Source of the DNA: Areca catechu
Lineage: Eukaryota; Streptophyta; Magnoliopsida; Arecales; Arecaceae
Direction: 5' to 3'
Assembly (NCBI GenBank): GCA_021397845.1
Contig: CM038044.1
Location: forward strand, 59,805,851-59,869,850
DNA: 64,000 nucleotides
How positions within the stretch are numbered: the first letter of the stretch is position 1; each line of letters opens with the position of its first letter. This document shows positions 42,031 to 54,350 of this stretch, piece by piece. The notes beneath the pieces are model-generated. The model saw only the letters and a list, made by a program, of their open reading frames with translations. It was not told the origin of the DNA and did no database searches. The position numbers and the translations under genes are program-made.

Positions 42031-43130
42031 ATGTCAATAATAAAAGGAAAAGAAAAGACTTTAATGATACTTTACTTTGGCATCATCGACTTGGTCATGT
42101 TAATGAGTCTAGGATAAGCAAGTTATACAAGGAAAAATTCCTTGATCCTTATGAGTATGAATCATTAAGAACTTGCGAATCAGGTCTCATTGGTAAGATG
42201 AACAAGACTCCATTCACTAGACATGGAGAAAGGTCAACTGAGTTATTAGGACTTATACATACTGATGTATGTGGTCCAATGACAACTCAGGCCAAAGGAG
42301 GTACTCATATTTTATCACTTTTATAGATGATTTATCTAGGTTCGGATATGTGTATCTTATGAAACATAAATCTGAAGCCTTTGATAAATTTAAGGAGTAT
42401 CAAAGTATGGTTGAAAAACAAACCGGGAAAAGTATTAAAGTTCTTCGTTCTGATCGATGAGGAGAATACTTATCCACGGAGTTTTAAGACTATCTTAAAG
42501 TTAATGGAATTATTTCTGAATGGACCCCTCCTTATACACCACAGCTAAATGGTATAGCTGAAAGGAGGAATCGTACCTTATTAGATATGGTACGATCCAT
42601 GATGTGCTTCACAAATTTACCCATTTCCTTCTGGAGTCATGTCCTAGAAACTGCTGTTTACATTCTGAACAAGGTACCTTCTAAATCCGATGTTAGTACT
42701 CCATATAAAATTTGGAGTGGAAAGAAACCATATCTTAAATATTTCAAGGTATGGGGATGTCCAGCTTATGTTAAAAGAAATTTTGGACATAAGTTGGAAC
42801 CTAGAGCGGAAAAATGTCTATTTGTAGGATATCCTAGAGAAGGTAGAGGATATCTATTATACCATCCTACAGAACAAAAGATTTTTGTCAGCAGGCATGC
42901 CACTTTTCTAGAAAAAGAGTTCATTTTAGAAAAGGGCAATGGTAGAACTATTGAACTTGGAGAAGTACAAGAAACACAGATAGACAATTCTCAACCATTA
43001 GAACATATAGTTAGGATAGAACCAGAACACAAAACTCCTCCCTGTAGGTCTGATAGAGTGCCACGGGCACCTGAGAGGTATGGGTTTATTATTGAAAATA
43101 ATGAAGCCCAAGTCATTCAAAATGATGAAC
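42031..43130 (+). pseudogene. Element V integrase
   Basis: HHCC finger HHRLGHVNESRISKL...CESGLIGKMNKTPF (42078-42215); the first of the two Cys is present, the second position reads Gly. Core: LIHTDVCGPM (first D, about 42250), a frame change near 42310, FIDDLSRFGYVYLMKHKSEAF, VLRSDR then a stop (second D present), another stop at 42484, and AERRNRTLLDMVRSMM (E, about 42557-42590). From 42587 the frame is open through AVYILNKVPSKSD and FKVWGCPAYV to RT. About four lesions. Confidence 0.88.
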
Positions 43131-44200
43131 CTCTGACCTATACGGAAGCTATCTTGAGTACTGATTCAGATAGATGGCAAGAAGCCATGGAATCCGAAAT
43201 AGACTCTATGTATGTAAACCAAGTATGGTCTTTAGTTGATGCACCAGAGGGTATTAATCCTATTGGGTGCAAATGGGTCTATAAGAAAAAGATTGGGGCT
43301 GATAGCCAAGTTGAAACCTATAAAGCCAGATTAGTGGCTAAAGGTTTTAGATAAAAATAGGGAATTGATTATGATGAAACATTCTCACCTGTTGCCATGC
43401 TCAAATCAATACGGATTTTACTTGCTATAGCAGCATATCATGATTATGAGATCTGGCAGATGGATGTGAAGACTGCATTCCTTAATTGCTTCCTTGAGGA
43501 AGAAGTCTACATGTCACAGCCAGAAGGTTTTATTTCAAAAATAAACCTAATCAAGTATGCAAGCTAAAGAAATCCATTTATGGATTAAAGCAAGCTTCAA
43601 GGAGTTGGAACATCCGCTTTGATGAAACTATTAAAAGGTTTGGTTTTATCAAAAATGTGGATGAACCCTGTGTTTATAAGAAGACTAGTGGGAGTGCCAT
43701 AATCTTCTTGGTTCTGTATGTAGATGACATACTCCTCATTGGGAATGATATCCCAATGTTGCAATCAGTCAAGGTTTGGCTATCAAACCAGTTTTCCATG
43801 AAAGATTTGGGAGAAACATCCTATATACTAGGTATTAAGATCTATAGAGATAGATCTAAGAGGATGCTAGGTTTATCCCAATCTAGGTACATTGACTTAG
43901 TGCTGAAAAGATTCAGCATGGATGGAAGTAAAAGAGGTTATCTTCCTATGAGTCAAGGCATACATCTTTCTAAAAGGATGTCTCCTAAGACACCTGAAGA
44001 AAGAAATAGAATGAATTCTATACCCTATGCTTTGGCAATAGGGTCCATAATGTATGCCATGTTATGTACTAGGCCTGATGTGGCATATGCTTTAGGCATT
44101 GTCAGTAGGTTTCAGGCTGATCCAGGAGAGGATCATTGGAAAGCAGTTAAAAATATTCTTAAGTACCTAAGAAGGACTAAGGATATTTTTCTGGTTTATG
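43131..44200 (+). pseudogene. Element V reverse transcriptase
   Basis: ILSTDSDRWQEAMESEIDSM, IGCKWVYKKKIG and YKARLVAKGF, then stops at 43352 and about 43360, then YDETFSPVAMLKSIRILLAIAAYHDYEIWQMDVKTAFLN in frame (first catalytic D). A frameshift falls near 43530-43560, then IYGLKQASRSWN and VLYVDDILLIGND (YVDD intact, about 43717), KDLGETSYILGIKIYRDRS. 43657-44703 is open throughout. Confidence 0.9.
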
Positions 44201-44703
44201 GTGGTTCTGATCTTAAACTAGAAGCTTATTCTGATTCTAGTTTTCAATTAGATCCTGATGATAGCAAATCCATTTTGGGATATGTTTTTACACTAAATGG
44301 TGGAGTAGTGAGTTGGAAGAGTACCAAGCAGCAGACTGTAGCTGACTCAACCACAGAGGCAGAATACATAGCTGTTAGTGAAGCCGCCAAGGAAGCAGTC
44401 TGGATGAAGAAGTTCATCACAGAGTTGGGTGTTGTTCCTAAAATTGAAAACCCAGTGCCACTTTACTGTGACAACACTGGGGCTATTGCTCAAGCTAAGG
44501 AACCAAGAGCTCATCATAAGTCCAAGCACATTCTGAGATGCTTCCATCTCGTCCGAGAAATAGTAGAGAGACAAGATGTCTACACAAATAGAGTTGATAA
44601 AAAGAACAATGTAGCAGACCCGTTCACTAAGGCTCTACCACAGCGAGATTTTGATCGCCACCTCGAGTGTATGGGATTAAGATTTAAAGGCAATTTTCTT
44701 TAG
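44201..44703 (+). CDS. Element V RNase H (3' end of pol, open)
   Basis: The last open part of pol: EAYSDSSFQLDPDDSKSILGYVF (D), SWKSTKQQTVADSTTEAEYIAVSEAAKEAVW (E), LYCDNTGAIAQAKEPRAHHKSKHI (D) and DPFTKALPQRDFDRHLECMGL, with the normal copia stop at 44701-44703 just before the polypurine tract. All catalytic residues are visible. It is part of the broken pol, not a separate gene. Confidence 0.88.
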
Positions 44704-44708
44704 TGCAA

Positions 44709-44717
44709 GTGGGAGAT
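44709..44717 (+). other. Element V polypurine tract
   Basis: GTGGGAGAT lies directly before the 3' LTR start TGAAAGGGAT. It is the plus-strand primer for reverse transcription in this family. Confidence 0.85.
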
Positions 44718-47149
44718 TGAAAGGGATATGCCCTACAAGCCAATCTATGTTGTATCTCCCAAACCATTGTAATTGACAATTTTCTAAATAAAGGCATTAT
44801 TTTTCATCATACGCTGTGTTTATATTATATGATGAACCCCATAGATTAGGGCTATGATTTTAGGGTTATTATGAGATCATACAAGTGAGACCTAAAATCT
44901 TAAAACCTTAATCTAAAGTATTCCTAGTCAAAAGAAGCCTGAGTAGGGGATCAGGGTTTTCCGGTAAGACTAGCACATCCCATGTATACTGGAAACGGTG
45001 ACTGCTCTCACAGTCATTTGTGTATGACACTAATACTGGGATGTGGGTGCTCATTGGAGAATGAGTTCATTGATATGATCCAACTTGAGAACATCTAATG
45101 GAGTCTTAGCTACATGTCAATAGAAGGTTCTCATAGTGGGAGTGGTACAAGTAATCTTTTGACCTGAGACTGCCATAAGTACCTTATGTACACGAACCCA
45201 TTCTTTGGTTCAATCCTAATCATGGCACTGAGTCATACACAGGATTGATACTGGGAATGGTGAATTGGATATGAAGGTAATGAGTAGGTCAACAAGGAAT
45301 CGATCACTCTTAGTAAGAGGAGATTGCATCCAGCTAGTTAACAATTGGATGATGATTCAGGGAATCTTTGATCAAAGTAAAGATATTAGAGATGGTTTCT
45401 AATATCAAGATAATTGAATCATTGATATAAGATTAAGCTAGAAATAAATATAATATTGGATTTGACATATATCCATATCCATAATTATATTTTTGGGTGC
45501 AGGCTGATCGAAAGATTTAATTATACGGTAACTCTCTACTAAAGGGTAATTTTGGTATTTCACCAGAATTTCCAAATCTTCCGGGTAGACATGACACGTT
45601 GCTAGATGTCAGTCTTGTCTTGTGGGTTGATCAAATTCAAAGATCATTTATTAGGAAGAGTCCTAATTGATCAAATCGGGTAAGCCCGGTTTGACCTAAA
45701 TCGATTAGAAAGAGTTATAATCAAATTAGGTCAACTTGTATTCGAACCCACTGCTGGCTAGATGTGGAACCCAATGGGTCACGCACATAAGATGATTGAT
45801 CAAGAGTTTAATTTGAAATTAAATCATCTTTGCAGGATAACACTCTAGCAGGTGTTGCAAACCCTAGCTTCTATTCGAATCGGATTCGAATTAGGGTTCC
45901 GGATTGGTTCAAATTGGATTCTAATTGGACCTAATTTGACCCTAATTATGAAAATAGGATTATGGATAACCCTATTGGCTAGCCATGTAACTTGTCTAGC
46001 CTCCCCACCCACCCCCCTTGCAATTTCATGCCAAATGCCAAGAGTCCATGTGCATATGGACTCTTAGCGCGCCATTTGGAAGAGTCCATGGCGCATGGAC
46101 TCTTGGCGCGCCCCACTTAATTCTCCGATGATTTTATTTGGGGTGGCCTCCTTTCTTAAGAATTAGCGCCTCACCTGTGTGCCCTTGGATGGGAATCCAA
46201 TGGCTGGAAAGTTTTTAAGAAAGAAGAAAAATGCTAACTCTTCCCAGGCGCGCGAAATAACATCTCTTCGGAGATTAAAAGTCGCGACCCCTTTCTTTTT
46301 AAAACACCGCGGCTTTTTCTTTAAGAAAGGCCATGGGATTTAATCTGAAGGGCCATGAGAATGTGGGAAGGGGCGTGAGAAATTGAGAAAGGCGTGAGAA
46401 GGAGTTTACGGAGAGTTTTGAAGGCGCCTCTCTGAAAACTATTTAAGGCGCAGGAAAAATCAGAACTCGGGTTATGTGTTTTTCTTTTATTCCTTCTTCC
46501 TCTCCTGAAGACTCTTTTATTCTTTTCTTGCTCTTGCACTGTTTCCTTTACAGAGTACACCTCTGTCGAAACTCTGCTACTGAACAAGAATAAGAGAAAA
46601 AGTCTCCGACGGTAAAGGAAAGAAAGGAGTTCTGATTTGTTCCTTTCTTTCTTACATTAAGACATCATTGTCTTAATTTCTCCTCCAACTTAAGACAAGC
46701 CTATGTCCTCTTAGGACAAGGTCTTTTCTTTAAGACAAGGGTGTCTAAAGGTCCAAGGTCTTTGTGGAAGGAGGAGAAGAGGTCAAGGAAAGGGAGGCAA
46801 GCTCTTGTGTGGAGTAATTCAAGCCATAGTCCAAGCAATTGAGTTCTAGGAAGAAGAACTCAATAGAAGGAACCATTGAAAAGAAGATAGAGTTGTCTTA
46901 ATCATTGCTCTGTGTGGATCACCATTGGAGGGTGGACATTTGGATGCCTGGTGAATTCAATCACCCCCTTCAACATCATACTTTATTGGAATTAGCGATT
47001 ACAGGTTGGTACCCTAATTCTAACAATGTAAGTTTGTATGTTCATTATATGTTTTAATCCTAAATAAGAAGATCTTGGCTAAGGGATTATGGTGCCAATT
47101 TCATCATTTTGAAATTACACTTCCACTGCGGTGCACCGGATTTCCAACA
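44718..47149 (+). repeat. Element V 3' LTR
   Basis: 2432 bp, same ends as the 5' LTR and the TSD ATTTT after it. It lacks the 94-bp tandem duplication. Inverted repeats lie at about 46034-46101. It carries a few single-base changes, for example C for T at about 44763. Confidence 0.96.
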
Positions 47150-48430
47150 ATTTTCCCTTGTGGTAATGCTCAAGTCCATTCAGGTTATGCTTGCTATAGC
47201 AGCACATTTAGATTTTGAAATCTAGCAAATGGATGTCTGAATAGCTTTCCTAAATTTTGAGTTGGAAAAAGAGGTGTATATGATGCAACCTGAAGGGTTC
47301 ACATCCATAGATGAGTCTAAATTATGCAAGCTTTTGAAATCCATTAATGGACTGAAACAGGCTTCTCGAAGTTGGAACATGCATTTTGATAAGTGTATCA
47401 AGACATATGGCTTCGTTAGGAACCGAGAGGAACCTTGTGTATATAAATGGACAAAAGGTTCCGTAGTTGTATTTCTTGTTTTGTATGTGGATGACATTTT
47501 TCTAATCAGGAATGATATTCTTGGATTACAAGGAATAAAAGTCTAGCTTTCATCTCAATTCTCTATGAAAGACTTGGGTGAAGTCTCATACATACTAGAT
47601 ATGAAGATCTATAGAGGTAGATCTAAGAAGCTTCTGGGACTGTCCCAATCTATGTACATAGACACTGTGCTGAAGTTGTTTAGCATGGAGAATTCTACAA
47701 GGGGCTATCTTTCGATAGATCATGAAATTATGCATTTCAAGAAGGATTATGTGATAACTCCTGAAAAAAGAGAGTGCATGAGCAGAATTCCATATGCTTC
47801 GATAATGGGTTCTATCGCGTATGCTATGGTATGTAGTTGACCAGACGTGGCATACTCATTAAGGGTAATGTGCAGATACCAATCTGACCCAGGTGAAGCT
47901 CATTGGAAAGTTGTTAAGAACATCCTTAAGTATTTGAGAAATACTAAGGGCCAATGGCTTATTTATGAAGATTATGACTTAAAACTTATGGGGTACACTG
48001 ACTCTAGTTTTTAGTCAGATAGTGATGATAGTAAGAGTATATCTGATTTTGTGTTTACTCTTAATGATGGAGCAGTCTGCTGAAAAAGTTTCAAGCAACA
48101 TATAGTGGCTAATTCAATTTGCGAGGTAGAATATATTGTATCATCAGATGCAATAAAGGAGGCTATGTGGTTACGGAAGTTTCTTGGTGAGCTGGGAGTG
48201 GTACCTTCCTTAGATGGTCATATTCTGGTGTATTGTGATAGCATTGGAGCCATTGCTCAAGCCAAAGAGCTGAATCACATTAGCAGACCAAGCATATTCT
48301 GCATCGTTATCACCTTGTCCGAGAGATTATTGAACGAGGTGATATCGAACTTCTGAAGATCAATGGTTAGGAGAACCTGGCTGACCCCTTCACTAAAGCC
48401 ATTGGAATGCAAGAGTTTGACGATAGCAAA
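47150..48430 (+). pseudogene. Element X reverse transcriptase C-terminal part and RNase H
   Basis: Continues the frame from 37080: FSLVVMLKSIQVMLAIAAHLDFEI, then QMDV and AFLNFELEKEVYMMQPEGF, NGLKQASRSWNMHFDKCIK, VLYVDDIFLIRND (YVDD intact), KDLGEVSYILDMKIYRGRSKKLLGLSQS, then RNase H remnants GYTDSSF, CEVEYIVSSDAIKEAMW and YCDSIGAIAQAK. Stops fall at about 47223, 47545, 47838, 48013 and 48080. It has the same architecture as V but a different family. Confidence 0.88.
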
Positions 48431-48470
48431 TGGAAGATAGGAATCAGATTATGTTCTGATTAGCATTAGT

Positions 48471-48482
48471 CCATGTGGGAGT
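48471..48482 (+). other. Element X polypurine tract
   Basis: CCATGTGGGAGT sits before the X LTR start TGTTGGGAAATG. It matches the usual copia purine tract position. Confidence 0.75.
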
Positions 48483-50370
48483 TGTTGGGAAATGTGTGTC
48501 CCATTGCAAATCGTCTAGGTTGTAGATGGTTATGTGACTCATGTACTGTATATGAATTATTCAATTGAATAAAAAGTTTATTTTGGTTGTTCATCACATG
48601 TCATCTTCCTAATTGAACTCTTGTGTAATGATGTCATTTGAGCTACCTTGTATGCGATGTAGAGAGGATGCGTCGTGTAGTTCATAAACTGATTCGCGAC
48701 TAAAGGATACGCTATTTTAGGATGATGGTGTATCAAGAGTAGGTCATTGATGTTATGTCTGTTCATTGTCCTCTTAACCAAGTAGCATGAAGATGCTGCT
48801 ATGACATCAGGTGTTGTGTTCGATACTCCACTGAGCGTGACTCTCATGCGAGATTCTCTTTCTACCAAAGAGAAGTTTTGCATTAGAATATGGACATGAA
48901 TTATTTCTCTGACTTGAGATCACTATGGTAGCTTGCAAGCAACTCACAGTGCTTAGGTACCGGACTATCCGAATTTCAAATCCGACGATGGAAGGTTGCT
49001 TGGTACTATCAAGTACTTATGTAGTGGTGGTAGGACCGAGATAGGATTGACCTCTCCAAATGGTTTGGATTTAATGCTTAATATGCCTCAATTGAGAAAG
49101 ACCTTGGCCAGGGCATTGCTTGTAAGAAGTTTCAAGGATTTTTTGTTTGAGACATATTGAAGTGGATTGATTAGGGTTGGGCAGTTTAACCCTAAGCCAT
49201 CCAAAGCATTAGAAGGTTAAAGGAATTTCAGTGGTATTCCATTTCAACAGGTTTCTGTTGACCTTCAACCTATCTGGATGCCAGGTGTCATTGCTAGTGG
49301 TGACTTTGGCTAGTACTAGAAATGTTCCTGTGCTACCGGTTTAGTATTTAAACCTATGGGGTCACACACCATAGGGTTTCTTCTTGATTTGTTGGCTTAA
49401 GAATGCTTGGGAATCATTCTGGACTCGTTTGATAAGAAGATATCAAAACTGCCAAATGAGTCGACCCGAGGCTAATTGACCCATGGTGAGTCGACCCGTC
49501 TAACAGGATTTGCTAAAAAATTTGAGAATGCCTCATTAATAGCTGTAAGGGTTATGGCACTTAATGCTTCATGTTTTAGGGCTCCATGTTTCAGGGTTTT
49601 AATCTCATCAGTTGCTGAAGTCCAATGGTTTGTAACACCCTTGAATCCCAAGAGACCCTAAAAACTCCCTCTTTATCTTTCATTCATCTCCCTATTATGG
49701 TTTTATGTATAAAAGACTGGTTTTGAGGACTAAAATAAGTGGAATAATGGTTCCTTCATCATACTTATTGAGACTTTTCCAAATTTCTAGTTAAAAGTCT
49801 TGACCTTTGAGGGATTGTAAGATTTGATCTCAAGTTAGAGTGAGATTTTGGGTTTTTGGATCAGTGTGTGCATACCTTCTATTGAATGTTTGGGACAGAG
49901 TGTTCAAGGAAGGGTTCTTGCATGCTTTGTTCCATCCCTATTCACGAACTGGTTCTTCAAGGTGTTGAAGAAGGAGTTCGTCGTTGCCACAGTTTTCGGA
50001 GAGGCTAGCACCTCGAAGGAAGGAGGAGAATCTCCTTACACCGATGTGAACTATTTGTAGAGGCAGGACATTTGTGCTGCTCACAGGGCTTGTCTTCTAC
50101 CTTGGAGTACTTCTCTTCCTAGTGATTGTCGCCTTGCAGATAAGGTTCATAATCCTATCTCATGGGTATGAAGATATATTCTTCGGCACCCTTTTGTGTG
50201 ATTCAAAGAATAGTTCTATGAGTTGCATACTTTGCATGCTTGATTTAATACATGTATTACTCTATATGCATAGAGATCTATATAGGGCCCATGTTAATTA
50301 GATTAACATGTTTAGATAAAAATGTTTTATCTTCTTCTGCTGCATCATGTTATTTAGAAAAGTTTTAAAA
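48483..50370 (+). repeat. Element X 3' LTR
   Basis: It starts TGTTGGGAAATGTGTGTCCC after the purine tract. TATA-like TGTATAAAAGAC lies at about 49705. The end is uncertain (about 50345-50375): TTCTTCTGCTGCATC near 50334-50348 resembles the end of copia LTRs, and Sirevirus-like W sequence follows. It contains two GAGTCGACCC motifs (49458-49467 and 49488-49497). X's 5' LTR lies left of the window, so a TSD cannot be checked. Confidence 0.7.
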
Positions 50371-50910
50371 TGCATGTATCGGCCCTACCTCAATTTGCCA
50401 GCATACTTGAGTCAACACTTCACTGAAGTCCAAAAATTGAAGTTCTCCCATTTCTGTTTATTTCTGTTCTCAGGCCTTGAGTCGATCTGTGAGTTGACCT
50501 GTGAGTCGACACTTAGGTCAACACTTGAGTCGATACTTGCCGTGCCAGCTAAAACTCTGCATGCCAAGCTTCAAAGGTGTTGACACCTACTTCATGAGTC
50601 AACACTTAGGTCGACACTTGCTCTGTTCCTTTTCCAAAATGTATTCCAAACTTTGAAATTCTCAAATTTTATCTGATCAACTTCCTGTTCCTTCATCTTA
50701 AAGACAAAAGTAATCATTTTCAAGACTTTCAAAGATGAGAGGACTTCTAAAACATTGAAAATTCATCTGCTTGAGGTCAAAGTCTTTGATACTCTTGAGT
50801 GGAGAATTTTATGTACCTGTGACCTAGAATTCACAACTCCAATTGATACATTAGTCCAAACATATACTCAACATTTTGTTATTCATCAAAATCTAGGACC
50901 AAAGCCAACA
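50371..50910 (-). repeat. Element W 3' LTR, first part
   Basis: On the minus strand it starts TGTTGGCTTTGG right after the polypurine tract. It contains GAGTCAACAC, GAGTCGATC, GAGTTGACC, GAGTCGACAC and GTCGACAC-like motifs at about 50405-50620, as in Y. The rest of the LTR is cut off by X. Confidence 0.75.
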
Positions 50911-51288
50911 ATCCTCCCCTTTTTGATGATGACAAAACATCGAGTATATAAGCATTTAAGTTCAAAACTTGATAATTGTAGATAAGTATAGTTTAAAAAA
51001 AAATTGTAAGTATGCACAAGTTCATCAAACCAACTTCTGAATTATCATCAATCAAAGTTCATAAAAGTATTTAGGTGAGAATGTATCAGATCATTAGTTC
51101 ATTGTCCAATATTTCAAGTGTTTGAAGATTTGATTTTCTCAATTTTCTCCAGCTATCTTAGGTAGTTTGAGAAAATTTTAATTTGTTACTTATATAATCT
51201 TTCTTATTTCTTACTCCCCCTTTTTGTCATCATTAAGCATTACAAGGGGTTTCTCTTCCTAAATTAGTACTTTAGACAAAATAAAACA
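50911..51288 (-). other. Element W 3' noncoding region
   Basis: AT-rich, no gene. It holds pyrimidine tracts on the plus strand (purine on the coding strand): ATCCTCCCCTTTTT (50911-50924) next to the LTR and ACTCCCCCTTTTT (about 51213). It has the same layout as in Y. Confidence 0.7.
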
Positions 51289-51979
51289 TCAATTTGACAA
51301 AAAGAGAAGTAATGATAGAGAACATAACTGAACTTTCATATTTAAAGAAAAAGTTTCAGTACAAACATAGCATAGCATAAATTGTAAATACAGTAATGAA
51401 AATACATGAAATGCAAGTGAGTATCTGTGAGGCTCAATGCATGCCATGATCCTAAAGGATGTAGATCTAGGAGTCTTATGCAACATGCTCCTAGTCCTAA
51501 GTGAAGGTCTAGAGCGGTCTACAACTCTAGTGGTCCTAGTGGCACAGGTAGTAAGGATCTCCGTAGGTGTCATGAAGGTTGAGTTAGTGCGAAGTTGATC
51601 AACAGGGGGAGCAGGAACTGAGGTCTGAGCTAGAACATCTAGAGTTTGATTCTCATGAGTAGCATCTCCACTGACTATCTGATCACCACCACCTGCACCA
51701 CTGTCGTCATCAACACCATCATCACTGCTACTATCATCACCACCATCATCAACAGCTGTTCCATCACCACCATCATCACTAGCAGTGTCATCATGTGCAT
51801 CATCATCACCATCTACTGGCGGAGGAGGAGGTGGAGGAGCAGAAGGTCCAGATGGAGGCAATAGTGATCTCAACAAGTCTCTAATCTTAGCAAATCTAGC
51901 CTCCATAGTCTATCGAATAGATGTGAGCTGCTTGTTTGTGTGATCGCTCAATCCATGAAGCTCCAACTATAGTCTGGTA
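51289..51979 (-). pseudogene. Element W extra ORF, C-terminal part
   Basis: Open on the minus strand from 51906 to 51289: FAKIRDLLRSLLPP, a proline block, then a long Asp/Ser/Gly-rich acidic stretch (DGDDDAHDDTASDDGGDG) at about 51640-51830, and a basic C-terminus. Above 51906 the frame continues with stops to 51979, where the V-related solo LTR enters. It corresponds to the low-complexity C-terminus of the Y and Z ORFs but its composition differs. Confidence 0.7.
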
Positions 51980-54350
51980 TGTAGGGTTCGATGGCAAGGC
52001 AGAAACATAGATTTCAATATATATATATATTTTATCTTTATGAAATCTTTACCAAACCTTTAACCCAAGATCTCCTTAAAAGAATTAAAACATATAAGAT
52101 GTATATATAAGATTTAATCTCAAATTAAAATACTAACCTGTATCGCAAAAACCCAAACTCTGAATCTCCACCAGGTGCCCAAATGTTCACCCTCCAATGG
52201 TGATCCACACAGAAAAAGATGAAGACAACAATTTCTAGTTCTTGGCTCCTCTTCTTGAATTCTTTTTCAAGAATTCAATTCTTGGACTTATAGGCTGAAA
52301 TTTTCTTTCTTGAAAATTTCTTTTCTTTCTTCTTTCCTCTTCTTGAATTTTTTTTCAAGAATTCCCTTTCTTGAATTCCTTTTCTTGAATTGAATTGGAA
52401 GAAAAGTTAAGACAGGCAAAGTCTTAATTCAAGAAGGAAAAGAAGAAGAACAGATCCTTTCCTTTTTCTTTCCTTTACCATTAAAGACCTTCTTCTTATT
52501 CTTGTTTAGGGTCAGAGTTTTGACAGAGGATACCTTTGTAAGGGAAACAATACCCAACAAGAACAAGGGGAAGGAGTATTCTGGAGAGGAAGAAAAGGAA
52601 TCGGATCTCTGAATTATGTTTCATGAAAACCCCCGAGAACCCAACCCTATTTATAGATCTCAGAGGGGCGTCTTCTCAAAACAACGCAACCCTCTGAAAC
52701 CCCAGGAATCACGATCCCTCATTCCTCATGCGTCCCCTCAACCAAAGATCATGATTCTCCGATTTAATTTTTGTTTTTCCGACGAGGAGGACTCTCGGAA
52801 AAACTTCAGGAAGAATCGCGACTTTTGGAGACGGATTTGCGACCGAAAAGCGACGGATCTTTTCCTTAATTTTTTCTGGCCATCAGATCCAGATCCAAGG
52901 GCGCCAGACAAGGATCTGAATCGCCCCTTTTTTGGATTTTTCTCCGATGTTATTTTCTTTCTCACGCGCATGAAGAGGAGTCCACGCGCGTGGACTCTTC
53001 TTCTTGGCACGCGCGGGTGAGAAAGGGAGAGGGCGGCTTGGAGAGAGGGTCTCAGTGAACTTAATTCACTTGGGTTCAGCCATGGGTTAGCCCAATGTCC
53101 TAAAAATTAAATTAGATCTTAATCTGGTTCAATTAGAACCCAATTAAGCCCAATTCGGAACCAAATTCGAATCTGATTCGAATAGAAATTTGGTCTGCAA
53201 CACATGCTAGTGTGTTTATCCTGCAAACATGATTTAATTCCAAATTAAATCCTTCATCAATTTTCATTTATGTGTGACCCATTGGGTTCCACACCTAGCC
53301 AGCAGTAGGTCCGAGTCCTATTTGACTTAATTCGGTTAGATCTCAACTAAGCTGATTTAGGTCAACTCAAACTAGCTCGACTCGGTCAATTAGAATCTAA
53401 TTCTAATTAACTGATTTGAATTACCATGTCTCAATCATATACCTACAAGATAATATTGATGTCTAGCAACGTATCATGTCTACCCGGAAGATGTGGAATT
53501 TTGGTGGAATTACCAAAATACCCTTCAGTGGTGAGTTGCTGGGCAATTCAGTCCTTTGATCAACTTGCATCCCGAATATGATTATGAATATGGATACTTG
53601 TCAAATCCAATTTCATATTCATCCTTAGCTCAATCTTTATAATGATGATTCATTAATGAACCATTAGAAAATAACTCTAATGTTCATACTTTGATCAAAG
53701 GTTTCCTGAATCCATCATTTGAAATTAGCTGGATGCAATTCCCTCTTACTAGGGCTGATCAATTCCTTATTGACCTACTCACAACCTCCATATACAATCC
53801 ACCATAACCAGTATCACCTCGTGCATGACTCAGTGTCATGATTGATTGCGAACCAAAGTATGGATTCATATATATAAGGTACTATGGTAGTCTCAAGTCA
53901 AAGGACCACATGCACTACTCCCACTATGAGAATTATCTATTGACAAACAGATAAGGTTCCATTAGATATTCTCAATCTGGATCAATTCAGTGAACTCAAT
54001 CTCTAATGAACACTCATATCCTAGTATTAGTGTCAAACACAAGTGACTGTGAGATCAGTCACCCTCATCACAAAGCATATATAGGATATGCTGGTCTTGC
54101 CAGAAATATTGATCCCCAACTCAATGTCCCATCGACCAGGAATATTTTAGATTAGGGTTTTAAGGCTTTAGGTCTCACTGGTATGATCTCATCATAACCC
54201 TAGAACCATAGCCCTAATTTATGGGGTTCATCATAAAATCATAAAGACATAGCGTATGATGAAAATAATGCCTTTATTATAAAATGTCAATTCATTGATT
54301 TTGGGATCAAAATACAATATTTTAATTGGCTTTCAGGGCACAATCTTTCA
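51980..54350 (-). mobile_element. Solo LTR related to element V
   Basis: 2371 bp. On the minus strand it starts TGAAAGATTGTGCCC and ends GAACCCTACA, with a perfect TSD TGGTA (51975-51979 and 54351-54355). It aligns with the V LTR along its length: CATACGCT, GAACCCCATA, GGGCTATGGTT, CATGATACGTTGCTAGACATCA-like text, and a GAGTCCACGCGCGTGGACTC palindrome at 52978-52997. An (AT)n run lies at about 52017-52032. No internal region, so a solo LTR. Confidence 0.93.

Larger units (their letters stand above)
37081..47149 (+). mobile_element. Element V, full-length Ty1/copia retrotransposon
   Basis: 10,069 bp with LTRs at 37081-39604 and 44718-47149 and a perfect TSD ATTTT (37076-37080 and 47150-47154). 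Primer site, structured leader, gag, protease, integrase, RT, RNase H and polypurine tract are in standard copia order. The LTRs are very similar (three differences in the first 165 bp), so the insertion is the youngest clear one here, yet pol has several stops. A close relative of its LTR stands alone at 51980-54350. Confidence 0.96.

Noticed and set aside
51646..51864. Thr/Ile-rich plus-strand ORF
   Set aside because: It is the antisense of the Asp/Ser-rich stretch of W's extra ORF.
52616..53020. 134-codon ORF in the solo LTR
   Set aside because: It lies in LTR sequence antisense to transcription, with no homology seen to a protein family.
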